DNA from: an uncultured Desulfobulbaceae bacterium
GTDB lineage: Bacteria > Desulfobacterota > Desulfobulbia > Desulfobulbales > BM004
Assembly: GCA_947258675.1 (NCBI GenBank)
Contig: CAMYJP010000172.1
Coordinates: forward strand, 1 to 5,131
Reading direction: 5' to 3'
Length of the DNA: 5,131 nucleotides
Below are positions 1 through 5,124 of this stretch, one piece after another. Made by a program: the position numbers and the translations under genes. The notes beneath the pieces were generated by a model, which searched no databases, was not told the origin of the DNA, and saw only the letters and a list, made by a program, of their open reading frames with translations. Every line of letters starts with the position of its first letter. Within the stretch, counting starts at the first letter, position 1.

Positions 1-732
1 GTAGAGATAAAGGGTCCTTTCAAGAGCCCGGGCAACCATAATGATAAATTCGGCCACATTTCCCCTGTGCGCTTTCTCCAGTGCATCATAATATTTCATG
101 CGATCATTTTTTAAAATCACGGCTGGAAAATATCCTTCTTTCATCAGGATCAGGTTCATTAACAGCCTTGCAGTGCGTCCGTTACCATCAACAAAGGGAT
201 GAATGTCTACCAGGGAGAAATGTGCAAGAGCGGCACGGCATACAGGATGTTCAGCAGATTGACTCAGATGTTCGGCTGCGAGTTTCTTCATCATTCGGGC
301 AACGTGGAGATGATCCGGCGGTGTATGTGAAGACCCGGTGATTCTCACCTGAATATCACGGTAGCGCCCTGCATATTTCTGATCAATCTCCTTCAAGACA
401 ATGGCATGAATCTCCCGAATGTTTCTTTCGCTGAGTGAATCAGTTTCGCTTGCAAGGGTTTCGACAAAAGAAATGGCATCACGGTGATTAATCGCTTCAA
501 GGTGTTCGACCAGGGATTTTTTTCCTATCGTGATACCATCCAGCAACACGAGCCTGGTTTCTTTTATGGTGAGTGTATTGCCCTCAATTCCATTGGAGTT
601 GTACGTCCAATCAATAACAAGGTTTTCACGTAGGCGCTGTAGTATGGAAGGCGCTAAGGGACGATGACTATCAACCAGCCTCTTCCCCTCATCAATACGA
701 TGCAGAATGTTTTTCAAACGATCGGATATCAT
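1..732 (-). CDS. Fic-domain protein AMP-transferase (adenylyltransferase), class II autoinhibited type; 3' end beyond window
   Basis: Fic proteins usually transfer AMP from ATP to a hydroxyl side chain of a target protein. I translated the minus strand from ATG at 732-730 and found 244 codons open to the window edge, so the C-terminus is missing. The catalytic Fic motif HPFVDGNGR is at residues 178-186, with H178 as the catalytic base. An N-terminal SxxxEG motif (S46, E50, G51, within NSNGIEGNTLT) matches the inhibitory helix of class II Fic proteins, whose glutamate blocks productive ATP binding. Residues about 1-80 look like a Fic_N region, and about 100-240 form the Fic core, ending in the usual ALERTLYLY-like helix. 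No strong Shine-Dalgarno precedes the ATG; a stop lies seven codons upstream in frame and no better start is visible. No separate antitoxin is seen, which fits an autoinhibited protein. The target protein cannot be told from sequence. Confidence 0.93.
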   Translation of the reverse strand, partial: MISDRLKNILHRIDEGKRLVDSHRPLAPSILQRLRENLVIDWTYNSNGIEGNTLTIKETRLVLLDGITIGKKSLVEHLEAINHRDAISFVETLASETDSLSERNIREIHAIVLKEIDQKYAGRYRDIQVRITGSSHTPPDHLHVARMMKKLAAEHLSQSAEHPVCRAALAHFSLVDIHPFVDGNGRTARLLMNLILMKEGYFPAVILKNDRMKYYDALEKAHRGNVAEFIIMVARALERTLYLY

Positions 733-787
733 AATTATACACTTATCCGATCACTAAATCGGTGTCAATATCGAAGTGATCGGATAC
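720..787 (-). promoter_or_regulatory. Fic promoter region with 12-bp inverted-repeat operator candidate
   Basis: A perfect 12-bp inverted repeat lies at 744-755 (TATCCGATCACT) and 775-786 (AGTGATCGGATA), separated by 19 bp. The core octamer ATCGGATA occurs a third time at 721-728, inside Fic codons 2-4. On the minus strand a consensus TTGACA (768-763) lies between the two arms, and a perfect TATAAT (739-734) sits just before the start codon. Their spacing of 23 bp is too long for a standard sigma-70 pair, and TATAAT lies only 1 bp from the ATG, so the exact promoter is unresolved. The symmetric repeats suggest a dimeric repressor site; no regulator gene is visible in the window. Confidence 0.45.
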
Positions 788-798
788 TGCAAAATATA

Positions 799-851
799 GG
801 GACACAATACTATTTATTCTTCGGGCGACCTGGTTTCATTTTACTCTGACC
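799..851. repeat. Possible REP/RAYT-type repeat debris
   Basis: This short gene-free stretch contains GGGACACAATACT (799-811) and TTTTACTCTGACC (839-851). Both resemble recurrent intergenic strings that I associate, from memory, with REP-like elements and IS200/RAYT-type transposases in proteobacteria. On the minus strand a nine-codon ORF (MKPGRPKNK, stop) lies between them. The resemblance is from recollection, not a search, so treat it as a weak call. It sits between the Fic promoter and the IS insertion point. Confidence 0.25.
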
Positions 852-865
852 ACAATTATCAGAAA

Positions 866-870
866 TAAGT
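866..870. repeat. Target site duplication, left copy (TAAGT)
   Basis: The five bases directly outside the left IS end are identical to the five bases (3506-3510) directly outside the right end. Five base pairs is within the 4-8 bp range known for IS21-family insertions. Confidence 0.85.
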
Positions 871-876
871 TGTTAC

Positions 877-1001
877 TGACCGCCCATATGGAGCCATTCC
901 ATGATCGCCTTAATGGAGCCACCCCAAGATCGCCCTAATGAAGCCACCTCGTGATCGGGGCTATAGGGCCATTTGAGGATCGGCTTAATAGAGCCACCAA
1001 A
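877..1001 (+). repeat. Five tandem 25-bp subterminal repeats of the IS left end
   Basis: Units start at 877, 902, 927, 952 and 977, exactly 25 bp apart. The consensus is roughly TGATCGCCyTAATrGAGCCACC followed by a short variable spacer. The fourth unit (952) is the most diverged. Units two to five contain GATC; the outermost has GACC instead. In IS21-family elements, repeated end sequences are transposase binding sites, and that is the likely role here. Confidence 0.85.
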
Positions 1002-1016
1002 TCAGGGTTTCGAATT
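999..1016 (+). repeat. Inner inverted repeat of the IS, left copy
   Basis: AAATCAGGGTTTCGAATT directly follows the 25-bp repeats. Its first 16 bases recur in inverse orientation near the other IS end (within 3424-3442). The sequence ends in a TTCGAA palindrome. It marks the inner limit of the shared end sequence and may be an extra protein site or a relic of sequence maintained at both ends. Confidence 0.7.
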
Positions 1017-1036
1017 TCCCTCATCATCAGTGTAGA

Positions 1037-1071
1037 TTCCTTGGATTTGTTTTTTATCAAATCCAAAGGAG
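1037..1071 (+). promoter_or_regulatory. Hairpin that covers the istA ribosome binding site
   Basis: TTGGATTTG (1041-1049) pairs perfectly with CAAATCCAA (1058-1066) around an 8-base, mostly T loop. Below that, TTCC (1037-1040) can pair with GGAG (1068-1071) across a single bulged A, ending in a U-G wobble. GGAG is the Shine-Dalgarno of istA, 10 nt before its ATG at 1082. In a transcript that starts upstream, the ribosome site would therefore be masked. A transcript starting inside the left arm would escape. This is a predicted structure only. Confidence 0.55.
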
Positions 1072-1081
1072 ATACGTTGAG

Positions 1082-2623
1082 ATGGGTAACAGGAGATTCG
1101 AAATGCATGAATATAAACACATTATCACTCGAATGCGTCAGGGTGAATCAGATCGCCACCTTGCAAAAGCCGGTTTGATTGGACGCAACAAAGCTTCCGC
1201 ATTGAGAAAGACAGCATATCAACGCGGCTGGCTTGACACCTCATCACCATTACCTGATGATGATCAACTTGCCAAGATCCTTTCCTGCCCACCAATTGTA
1301 CAGCAAGCATCATCTGTTCAGCCCTTTGAAAAAGAAATTAAGAGTTGGCACGGGCAAGGAATCACCGGAACCGTAATCCATAGAACTCTTCAGGAAAAAT
1401 ATGATTTTGCTGGCAGTTATTCTGCCGTGCGACGTTTTCTGCAAAGTTTCAAAAAGAATGAACCGCCCCAAGCTACAGTCATGCTTGACCATGACCCCGG
1501 TGACAGTGCCCAGGTGGATTTTGGAGCAGGCCCTGTCATTATTGATGTTTTAACCGGAGAAGAATTCAAGACCTGGTTTTTTGTAATGACATTGGCCTGG
1601 AGCCGCCACCAGTATACTGAGATGGTCCGGGACCAGAAGATTCTCACCTGGCTTGGATGCCATCGGCGAGCCTTTGAGTTTTTGGGCGGAGTTCCTGTCA
1701 AAGTTGTGATCGATAACCCAAAAGCAGCTATCACGAGAGCCTGTTGGCGTGATCCAGCTGTGCAACGTTCTTACGCAGACATGGCCGACTCTTATGGCTT
1801 CCTCATCTCTCCCTGTCCACCAAGGGAACCTAAAAAGAAAGGAATTGTTGAGGCCGGAGTAAAGTATGTCAAACGAAACTTTCTCCCCTTGAAAGAATTC
1901 CGCTCTCTTGCGGATGCCAACAGGCAGCTTCGGGAATGGAATGATACAATTGCGGCACGCAGGATTCATGGTACAACAAAACAACAGCCACAAAAGCTCT
2001 TCAACGACACGGAAAAACACCTCCTGAAACCTCTTCCAGGCAGAGCACCGGAGCAATCCTATTGGGCGCAAGTCAAGCTCCATGGAAATTGTCATATCCA
2101 GTTTGAAAAGTCTTATTACTCTGCTCCGTATCGATTTGTCCGTCAGGAGCTATGGCTTCAGGCCACAGAACACTCCATAAAAATCTTCAAAGAACATCAG
2201 CTTGTAGCTGTCCATACCCGGCAAAAACAACCAGGTAAAAAATCAACCTGTGACGACCATCTGCCGCCTAATGCTTTGGCATATAAAATGCGGGATCCAC
2301 AGTGGTGCATCAAGCAGGCGGATGAGGTTGGCCATTTTTGCAGAAGTCTCATTGACCGCCTCTTCGCTGATCGGGTGCTTGATAACCTCAGAGCCGCACA
2401 AGGTATTGTCCGCTTAAAAGATAAGTATGGCAAAAAACGGTTGGAGGCCGCCTGCAAGCGAGCTCTTTTTTATGACAATCCCCGATATCAAACTGTCAAA
2501 ACTATCCTGGCAAAAGGACTGGATCAGCTCGAAACTCCCCAGGATATCCCTGAAAAACTCAGTGATGTGTATACCGGTAACGGCACTTTTAGCCGTGACG
2601 CAAACAGTCTACTTATTCAATAA
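1082..2623 (+). CDS. istA: IS21-family transposase IstA (DDE recombinase)
   Basis: IstA binds the IS ends and carries out strand transfer. The protein has 513 residues, normal for the family. An N-terminal helix-turn-helix DNA-binding region spans about residues 8-50. The integrase-like catalytic core carries a clear DDE triad: D146 in AQVDFGAG, D211 in VIDNPKAAI, and E257 in KGIVEAGVKYVKR. A C-terminal region of about residues 320-500 includes the beta-rich Mu-transposase C-like segment (SYYSAPYRFVRQEL). ATG at 1082 is chosen because GGAG (1068-1071) is well placed; a second ATG at 1103 has no such site. The gene is followed by istB after a 12-bp gap in the same direction. Nothing suggests a frameshift or lost residue. 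Confidence 0.97.
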   Translation: MGNRRFEMHEYKHIITRMRQGESDRHLAKAGLIGRNKASALRKTAYQRGWLDTSSPLPDDDQLAKILSCPPIVQQASSVQPFEKEIKSWHGQGITGTVIHRTLQEKYDFAGSYSAVRRFLQSFKKNEPPQATVMLDHDPGDSAQVDFGAGPVIIDVLTGEEFKTWFFVMTLAWSRHQYTEMVRDQKILTWLGCHRRAFEFLGGVPVKVVIDNPKAAITRACWRDPAVQRSYADMADSYGFLISPCPPREPKKKGIVEAGVKYVKRNFLPLKEFRSLADANRQLREWNDTIAARRIHGTTKQQPQKLFNDTEKHLLKPLPGRAPEQSYWAQVKLHGNCHIQFEKSYYSAPYRFVRQELWLQATEHSIKIFKEHQLVAVHTRQKQPGKKSTCDDHLPPNALAYKMRDPQWCIKQADEVGHFCRSLIDRLFADRVLDNLRAAQGIVRLKDKYGKKRLEAACKRALFYDNPRYQTVKTILAKGLDQLETPQDIPEKLSDVYTGNGTFSRDANSLLIQ

Positions 2624-2630
2624 AAGGAGA
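2624..2630 (+). promoter_or_regulatory. istB ribosome binding site abutting the istA stop
   Basis: AAGGAGA begins right after the istA TAA (2621-2623) and lies 5 nt before the istB ATG at 2636. Ribosomes ending istA would cover this site, so translation of the two genes is probably coupled. Confidence 0.8.
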
Positions 2631-2635
2631 AAACG

Positions 2636-3421
2636 ATGAACCCCATGCCCGAACTCACCCCCATGCTCAAACAGCTTAGACTTTCAGGCTTTCTCGATTC
2701 TTTGGAAATCAGAAACCGCCAAGCCATGGAAGACTCGCTCTCCTATACAGAGTTCCTGGCTTTACTCCTCCAGGATGAAACGGCAAGAAGGACATCCAAG
2801 AAACTCAACCAAAGGCTACGACGGGCAGCGTTCCAGCAGAGTAAAACCCTGGAGACTTTTGACTTCACCTTTAACATAGCTATCGACAAAAAGATGGTCA
2901 TGGATCTCGCCACCTGTCAATTTATGGAAGAAAAAGTCTCCACACTCATTGCCGGGCCATGCGGTACCGGCAAGAGTCACCTTGCTCAAGCAATAGGTCA
3001 TTGCGCTGTCCGACAAGACAGAGAAGTCCTTTTTACAACCCAGGCCAGACTATTGGGACAACTCCATGCGGCCAAAGCTACCAATGCCTACGAACGAAAA
3101 CTTAAAAAACTAATCAAGGTTGATCTTCTGATCATTGATGATTTTGGGCTCAAGCCTCTTCAGTCTCCCCAGGATGAAGATCTGCATGCAATTATTGCTG
3201 AGCGTTATGAAAATCGTTCCACCATTGTAACAAGTAATCTCGATTTTGAAGAATGGGGAGAAGCTTTTCCAAATAAAATAATTGGCGCTGCCACATTGGA
3301 TAGGTTGCGTCATGGAGCCTATAGGCTCATTCTTGATGGCAAAAGTTATCGGGCTCCAAGACCTCTCTCAAAAACACAAAATCAAGCGTTGAAATCAAGG
3401 TCAAAAAACAGTAAAAAGTAA
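2636..3421 (+). CDS. istB: IS21-family helper ATPase IstB (AAA+)
   Basis: IstB is the AAA+ ATPase partner of IstA. It assembles on target DNA, is thought to bend it and choose the site, and stimulates the transposase. The protein has 261 residues, the usual length. An N-terminal domain spans about residues 1-75. Walker A is GPCGTGKS (107-114) and Walker B is LLIIDDF (164-170, D168 and D169). A sensor-1 motif TSN follows at 199-201, and an arginine-finger-like DRLRHG at 222-227. The basic tail (KSRSKNSKK) may contact DNA. A strong AAGGAG supports the ATG at 2636; a second ATG at 2645 is less well spaced. IstB resembles DnaC-type helicase loaders, but its place directly after istA inside the IS settles the identity. 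Confidence 0.97.
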   Translation: MNPMPELTPMLKQLRLSGFLDSLEIRNRQAMEDSLSYTEFLALLLQDETARRTSKKLNQRLRRAAFQQSKTLETFDFTFNIAIDKKMVMDLATCQFMEEKVSTLIAGPCGTGKSHLAQAIGHCAVRQDREVLFTTQARLLGQLHAAKATNAYERKLKKLIKVDLLIIDDFGLKPLQSPQDEDLHAIIAERYENRSTIVTSNLDFEEWGEAFPNKIIGAATLDRLRHGAYRLILDGKSYRAPRPLSKTQNQALKSRSKNSKK

Positions 3422-3423
3422 TC

Positions 3424-3442
3424 AATTTCGAAACCCTGATTT
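3424..3442 (-). repeat. Inner inverted repeat of the IS, right copy
   Basis: Read on the minus strand this is AAATCAGGGTTTCGAAATT, matching the left copy at 999-1016 over its first 16 bases and then differing by one extra A. It begins 3 bp after the istB stop codon. Confidence 0.7.
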
Positions 3443-3450
3443 AACCTATT

Positions 3451-3499
3451 TCAGGTGGCTCTATTAGCCCGATCATGGGTGGCTCTTTTAGGGCGGTCA
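3451..3499 (-). repeat. Two subterminal repeats of the IS right end
   Basis: On the minus strand the units are 3499-3476 (24 bp, TGACCGCCC then AGAGCCACC) and 3475-3451 (25 bp, TGATCGGGCTAATAGAGCCACC). They are inverted copies of the left-end units at 877-1001. As on the left, the outermost unit has GACC and the inner one GATC. Having only two units here against five on the left makes the ends clearly asymmetric. Confidence 0.85.
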
Positions 3500-3505
3500 A
3501 TGACA

Positions 3506-3510
3506 TAAGT
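3506..3510. repeat. Target site duplication, right copy (TAAGT)
   Basis: Identical to 866-870 and directly adjoining the right end of the IS. It lies inside the lipase reading frame, in the codons for the TYTY-like stretch before the break. Confidence 0.85.
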
Positions 3511-4010
3511 GTAACTGTAACTTACATGATCTCTATATGCAGCAGTAAATGCCTGTGTTAAGGCCCCACCAAGCGAATGACCTGTAACAGTAATTTTTTC
3601 CCCTGCTGTAATCTTCCCTTCACTTTTAAGCTGCTCGAAAAATGCTACCATATCTTCGAACTGTAGAGGTGTATCTCCTGCTACCAAGCCTTGGCTAAGG
3701 TCGTCATCCCAGTCAGCTCCGATCAGCTGGTCTGTTCCGCGGATTGCAAATATTTTTTTATTATCATTTTGAGTGTCCTCAAATAAAACCGCATCAAAAC
3801 CACTTAAACCCCCTAACCCATATTCTTGGCTAGTTGCAAGAACACGGTAACGAGTGGCAAAAATTACAGATTGATCATTAGTGAATTTCTCACCCTTTAA
3901 AGGGTTTGTATAGCTTTCTACGTTTCCTAGAATACCACTTGGTAAATCAGCATAACTTGCTTGAGCAAGTTCACTATACTGTTTTATTTGAGAAATAGTT
4001 ACCATGAGCG

Positions 4011-4721
4011 TTACTCCTTATTGGGTTTTAGCACCGACTCTAAAGCTTCATTGTAGACATCTAATATGTTGGTAAAATTGCAACGCGAAAGACTCGTTCC
4101 GTTCATCAAGAAATTATGGATCCAGCCTTTATCCCAATGATATATTATGAGTTCACCAAGTATTTCTTTTGTTTTTCTATCATATGAAATCTGGGTTGGA
4201 TTTTTATATATTCCTAACAAAGGGAATATACTCTTCCACATATATCTTTCCTTACTGCTTTTTAGTTCAAACTGGCTAAGCTGATTAAATTGAACTTCTT
4301 CGCGTGCTAAGCAGCGCCCTTTATTAAACTCTTCTATATACCAAGTGCTTTTTGGTTTAACGCATAAATCTGAATTAATATTATTCAACCAATAACTACG
4401 ATAATATTTTAGATTGCTACTACGTTGATATTCGACATAATTATAATGATTATATAGTCTTACAGGCTCTGCTTGTGAAGGAATTTTACCGATGAAAAAA
4501 CCCTCAACATTCTTTACAGTCTTATAAATTTTCACTCCTGATTTATACTTACACAGATACAAAAAAACTGGGTAACCAATTATCACATCCCAGCTAGGAA
4601 TTAGAGCTAGGATTATAAATCCTATGACCCTTCCCTTAATTGTTTTAAGTGTCGATAAGATTATGAACATCCCAATCAAAAGATAGATCAATAAACCGCC
4701 TAGAAAAAACAACTGAATCAT
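4011..4721 (-). CDS. Two-helix membrane protein of unknown function, operon partner of the lipase
   Basis: The protein has 236 residues. Two hydrophobic segments at about 3-23 and 32-56 predict a helical hairpin in the inner membrane. A polar, Tyr- and Asn-rich domain follows (about 60-236), with several tryptophans and a conserved-looking segment PSWDVIIGYPVFLYLCKYKSGVKIYKTV (42-69). I have a vague memory of similar PxWDxIxG...GVKxYxTV proteins as uncharacterised proteobacterial families, but cannot name one. The start at 4721-4719 is supported by GGAG at 4730-4727. Its last codons contain the Shine-Dalgarno of the lipase, and the stop lies 5 bp before the lipase ATG, so translation is probably coupled. 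It could anchor, fold or neutralise the lipase. An immunity role, as in lipase effector pairs, is a guess from gene order only. The gene is AT-rich compared with the IS. Confidence 0.75.
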   Translation of the reverse strand: MIQLFFLGGLLIYLLIGMFIILSTLKTIKGRVIGFIILALIPSWDVIIGYPVFLYLCKYKSGVKIYKTVKNVEGFFIGKIPSQAEPVRLYNHYNYVEYQRSSNLKYYRSYWLNNINSDLCVKPKSTWYIEEFNKGRCLAREEVQFNQLSQFELKSSKERYMWKSIFPLLGIYKNPTQISYDRKTKEILGELIIYHWDKGWIHNFLMNGTSLSRCNFTNILDVYNEALESVLKPNKE

Positions 4722-4742
4722 AAGTACTCCGTCACATTATGT

Positions 4743-4758
4743 ATGTGGTAAATCACAT
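4743..4758 (-). promoter_or_regulatory. 16-bp inverted repeat in the orf236 leader
   Basis: ATGTG and CACAT flank a 6-bp spacer, 22 bp upstream of the orf236 start. It could be a protein-binding site or a small RNA hairpin. The half-site spacing does not fit a CRP site (TGTGA-N6-TCACA). No convincing -35/-10 pair for orf236 was found in 4722-4870. Confidence 0.25.
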
Positions 4759-4877
4759 CTGACTGATAACATCTTAACAATCCTGCCTTGACCCAAATTA
4801 AATATAATTGACTAATGTAACTCCCAAATGACAACTCACCATGGTTGTTACCTCATGAAAATGACCTAAGTTTATTC

Positions 4878-4883
4878 TATAAA
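4878..4883 (+). promoter_or_regulatory. Possible -10 box for the rightward small unit
   Basis: TATAAA lies 13 bp before the ATG at 4897 and would place transcription start near 4890. No good -35 hexamer is found 16-18 bp upstream, so this is only a candidate. Confidence 0.25.
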
Positions 4884-4896
4884 CCTTCATCATAAA

Positions 4897-5052
4897 ATGA
4901 AACAGTGTGCATCCATGCCGGCTCCCCCAGCCGGCTGGTTTCTGTACGAGGGGAATGATAAGAAGCAGGTAATAGATGATTACCTAAGAAAGGCCGGTAC
5001 CATAGCACCGTCTAAATGTCAAGATGATAAAGCACGTAGAGTATTGTTATAA
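4897..5052 (+). CDS. Possible 51-residue small protein, unrecognised
   Basis: An open frame runs from ATG 4897 to TAA 5050-5052. It could also start at the second ATG, 4915, giving 45 residues. The product begins MKQCASMPAPPAGWFLYEG and continues as a charged, amphipathic sequence (QVIDDYLRKAG, then KCQDDKARRVLL) that looks protein-like rather than random. It has two cysteines and no signal peptide or membrane segment. Support: an intrinsic-terminator-like hairpin begins 31 bp after the stop and a TATAAA lies upstream. Against: neither ATG has a Shine-Dalgarno, and a 51-codon frame can occur by chance. The same DNA contains compact hairpins (4917-4935 and 4967-4985), so a structured RNA is a real alternative. 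I do not recognise a family. Confidence 0.35.
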   Translation: MKQCASMPAPPAGWFLYEGNDKKQVIDDYLRKAGTIAPSKCQDDKARRVLL

Positions 5053-5083
5053 CGGAACTAATTTGCGAAAAACCTTGTGCCCC

Positions 5084-5124
5084 AATGCTTTTCAGGGAGA
5101 TATCAACCTGAAGCATTTCTTTTG
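5084..5124 (+). terminator. Intrinsic (Rho-independent) terminator candidate
   Basis: AATGCTTTTCAGG (5084-5096) pairs with CCTGAAGCATT (5107-5117) as 11 base pairs with a two-T bulge around a 10-nt loop. A T-rich tail TCTTTT follows at 5118-5123. It would end rightward transcription of the 4897-5052 unit. Confidence 0.55.

Larger units (their letters stand above)
871..3505 (+). mobile_element. Complete IS21-family insertion sequence (2635 bp)
   Basis: The element begins TGT and ends ACA. Its 15-bp termini (871-885 and the reverse complement of 3491-3505) match at 13 of 15 positions and share TGACCGCCC. It is flanked by the 5-bp duplication TAAGT. Inside are the two-gene istA-istB operon typical of IS21 and repeated sequences at both ends that probably bind the transposase. 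Both genes are open and carry their catalytic motifs, so the element looks competent for transposition. The intact duplication argues for a simple, fairly recent insertion with no later rearrangement across it. I cannot assign it to a named IS without a database search. Confidence 0.95.
3451..4005 (-). pseudogene. Class-3 lipase family gene, truncated at its 3' end and fused to the IS end
   Basis: The gene starts at ATG 4005-4003 with AAGGAG at 4019-4014, 8 nt upstream. It keeps the N-terminal half of an alpha/beta hydrolase. The oxyanion-region segment FAIRGTD is at residues 86-92 and the nucleophile elbow GHSLGG at 142-147, with S144 as the serine. The next helix, ALTQAFTAAYRDHVSYSYTY, leads to residue 167, where lipases usually continue with an NAPG-like strand. 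The IS begins there: the last 17 codons of the frame, ending at TGA 3453-3451, are read from the IS right end. The catalytic Asp and His expected downstream are absent from the window, so activity is very unlikely. No signal peptide is visible. It is the second gene of a leftward operon with orf236, only 5 bp away. The natural substrate is unknown. Confidence 0.85.

Noticed and set aside
81..341. 86-codon plus-strand open frame
   Set aside because: It is antisense to the Fic catalytic motif region, where the minus-strand frame encodes HPFVDGNGR.
776..958. Shared GTGATCGG in the Fic upstream repeat (776-783) and an IS repeat unit (951-958)
   Set aside because: Only eight bases are shared, with no further similarity around them, so chance is the simplest explanation.
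877..1001. 25-bp regularly spaced repeats read as a CRISPR array
   Set aside because: Each 25-bp period is nearly all repeat with almost no unique spacer, and the units recur inverted at the opposite IS end, which makes them IS end repeats.
951..1178. 75-codon plus-strand frame and a 61-codon minus-strand frame over the IS left end
   Set aside because: They read through the end repeats and the istA leader, overlap istA, and have no ribosome site or protein-like character.
1550..2095. 181-codon open frame on the minus strand
   Set aside because: It lies wholly within istA, which has its full catalytic triad and a ribosome site; the antisense product has no recognisable domain.
4743..4758. 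CRP-type operator
   Set aside because: TGTG and CACA are 6 bp apart rather than the 8 bp of a CRP site, so only a generic inverted repeat is kept.
4917..4935. GC-rich hairpin as a Rho-independent terminator
   Set aside because: The perfect 7-bp stem is followed by TGGTTTCTG rather than a T tract, and on the other strand no T tract follows either.
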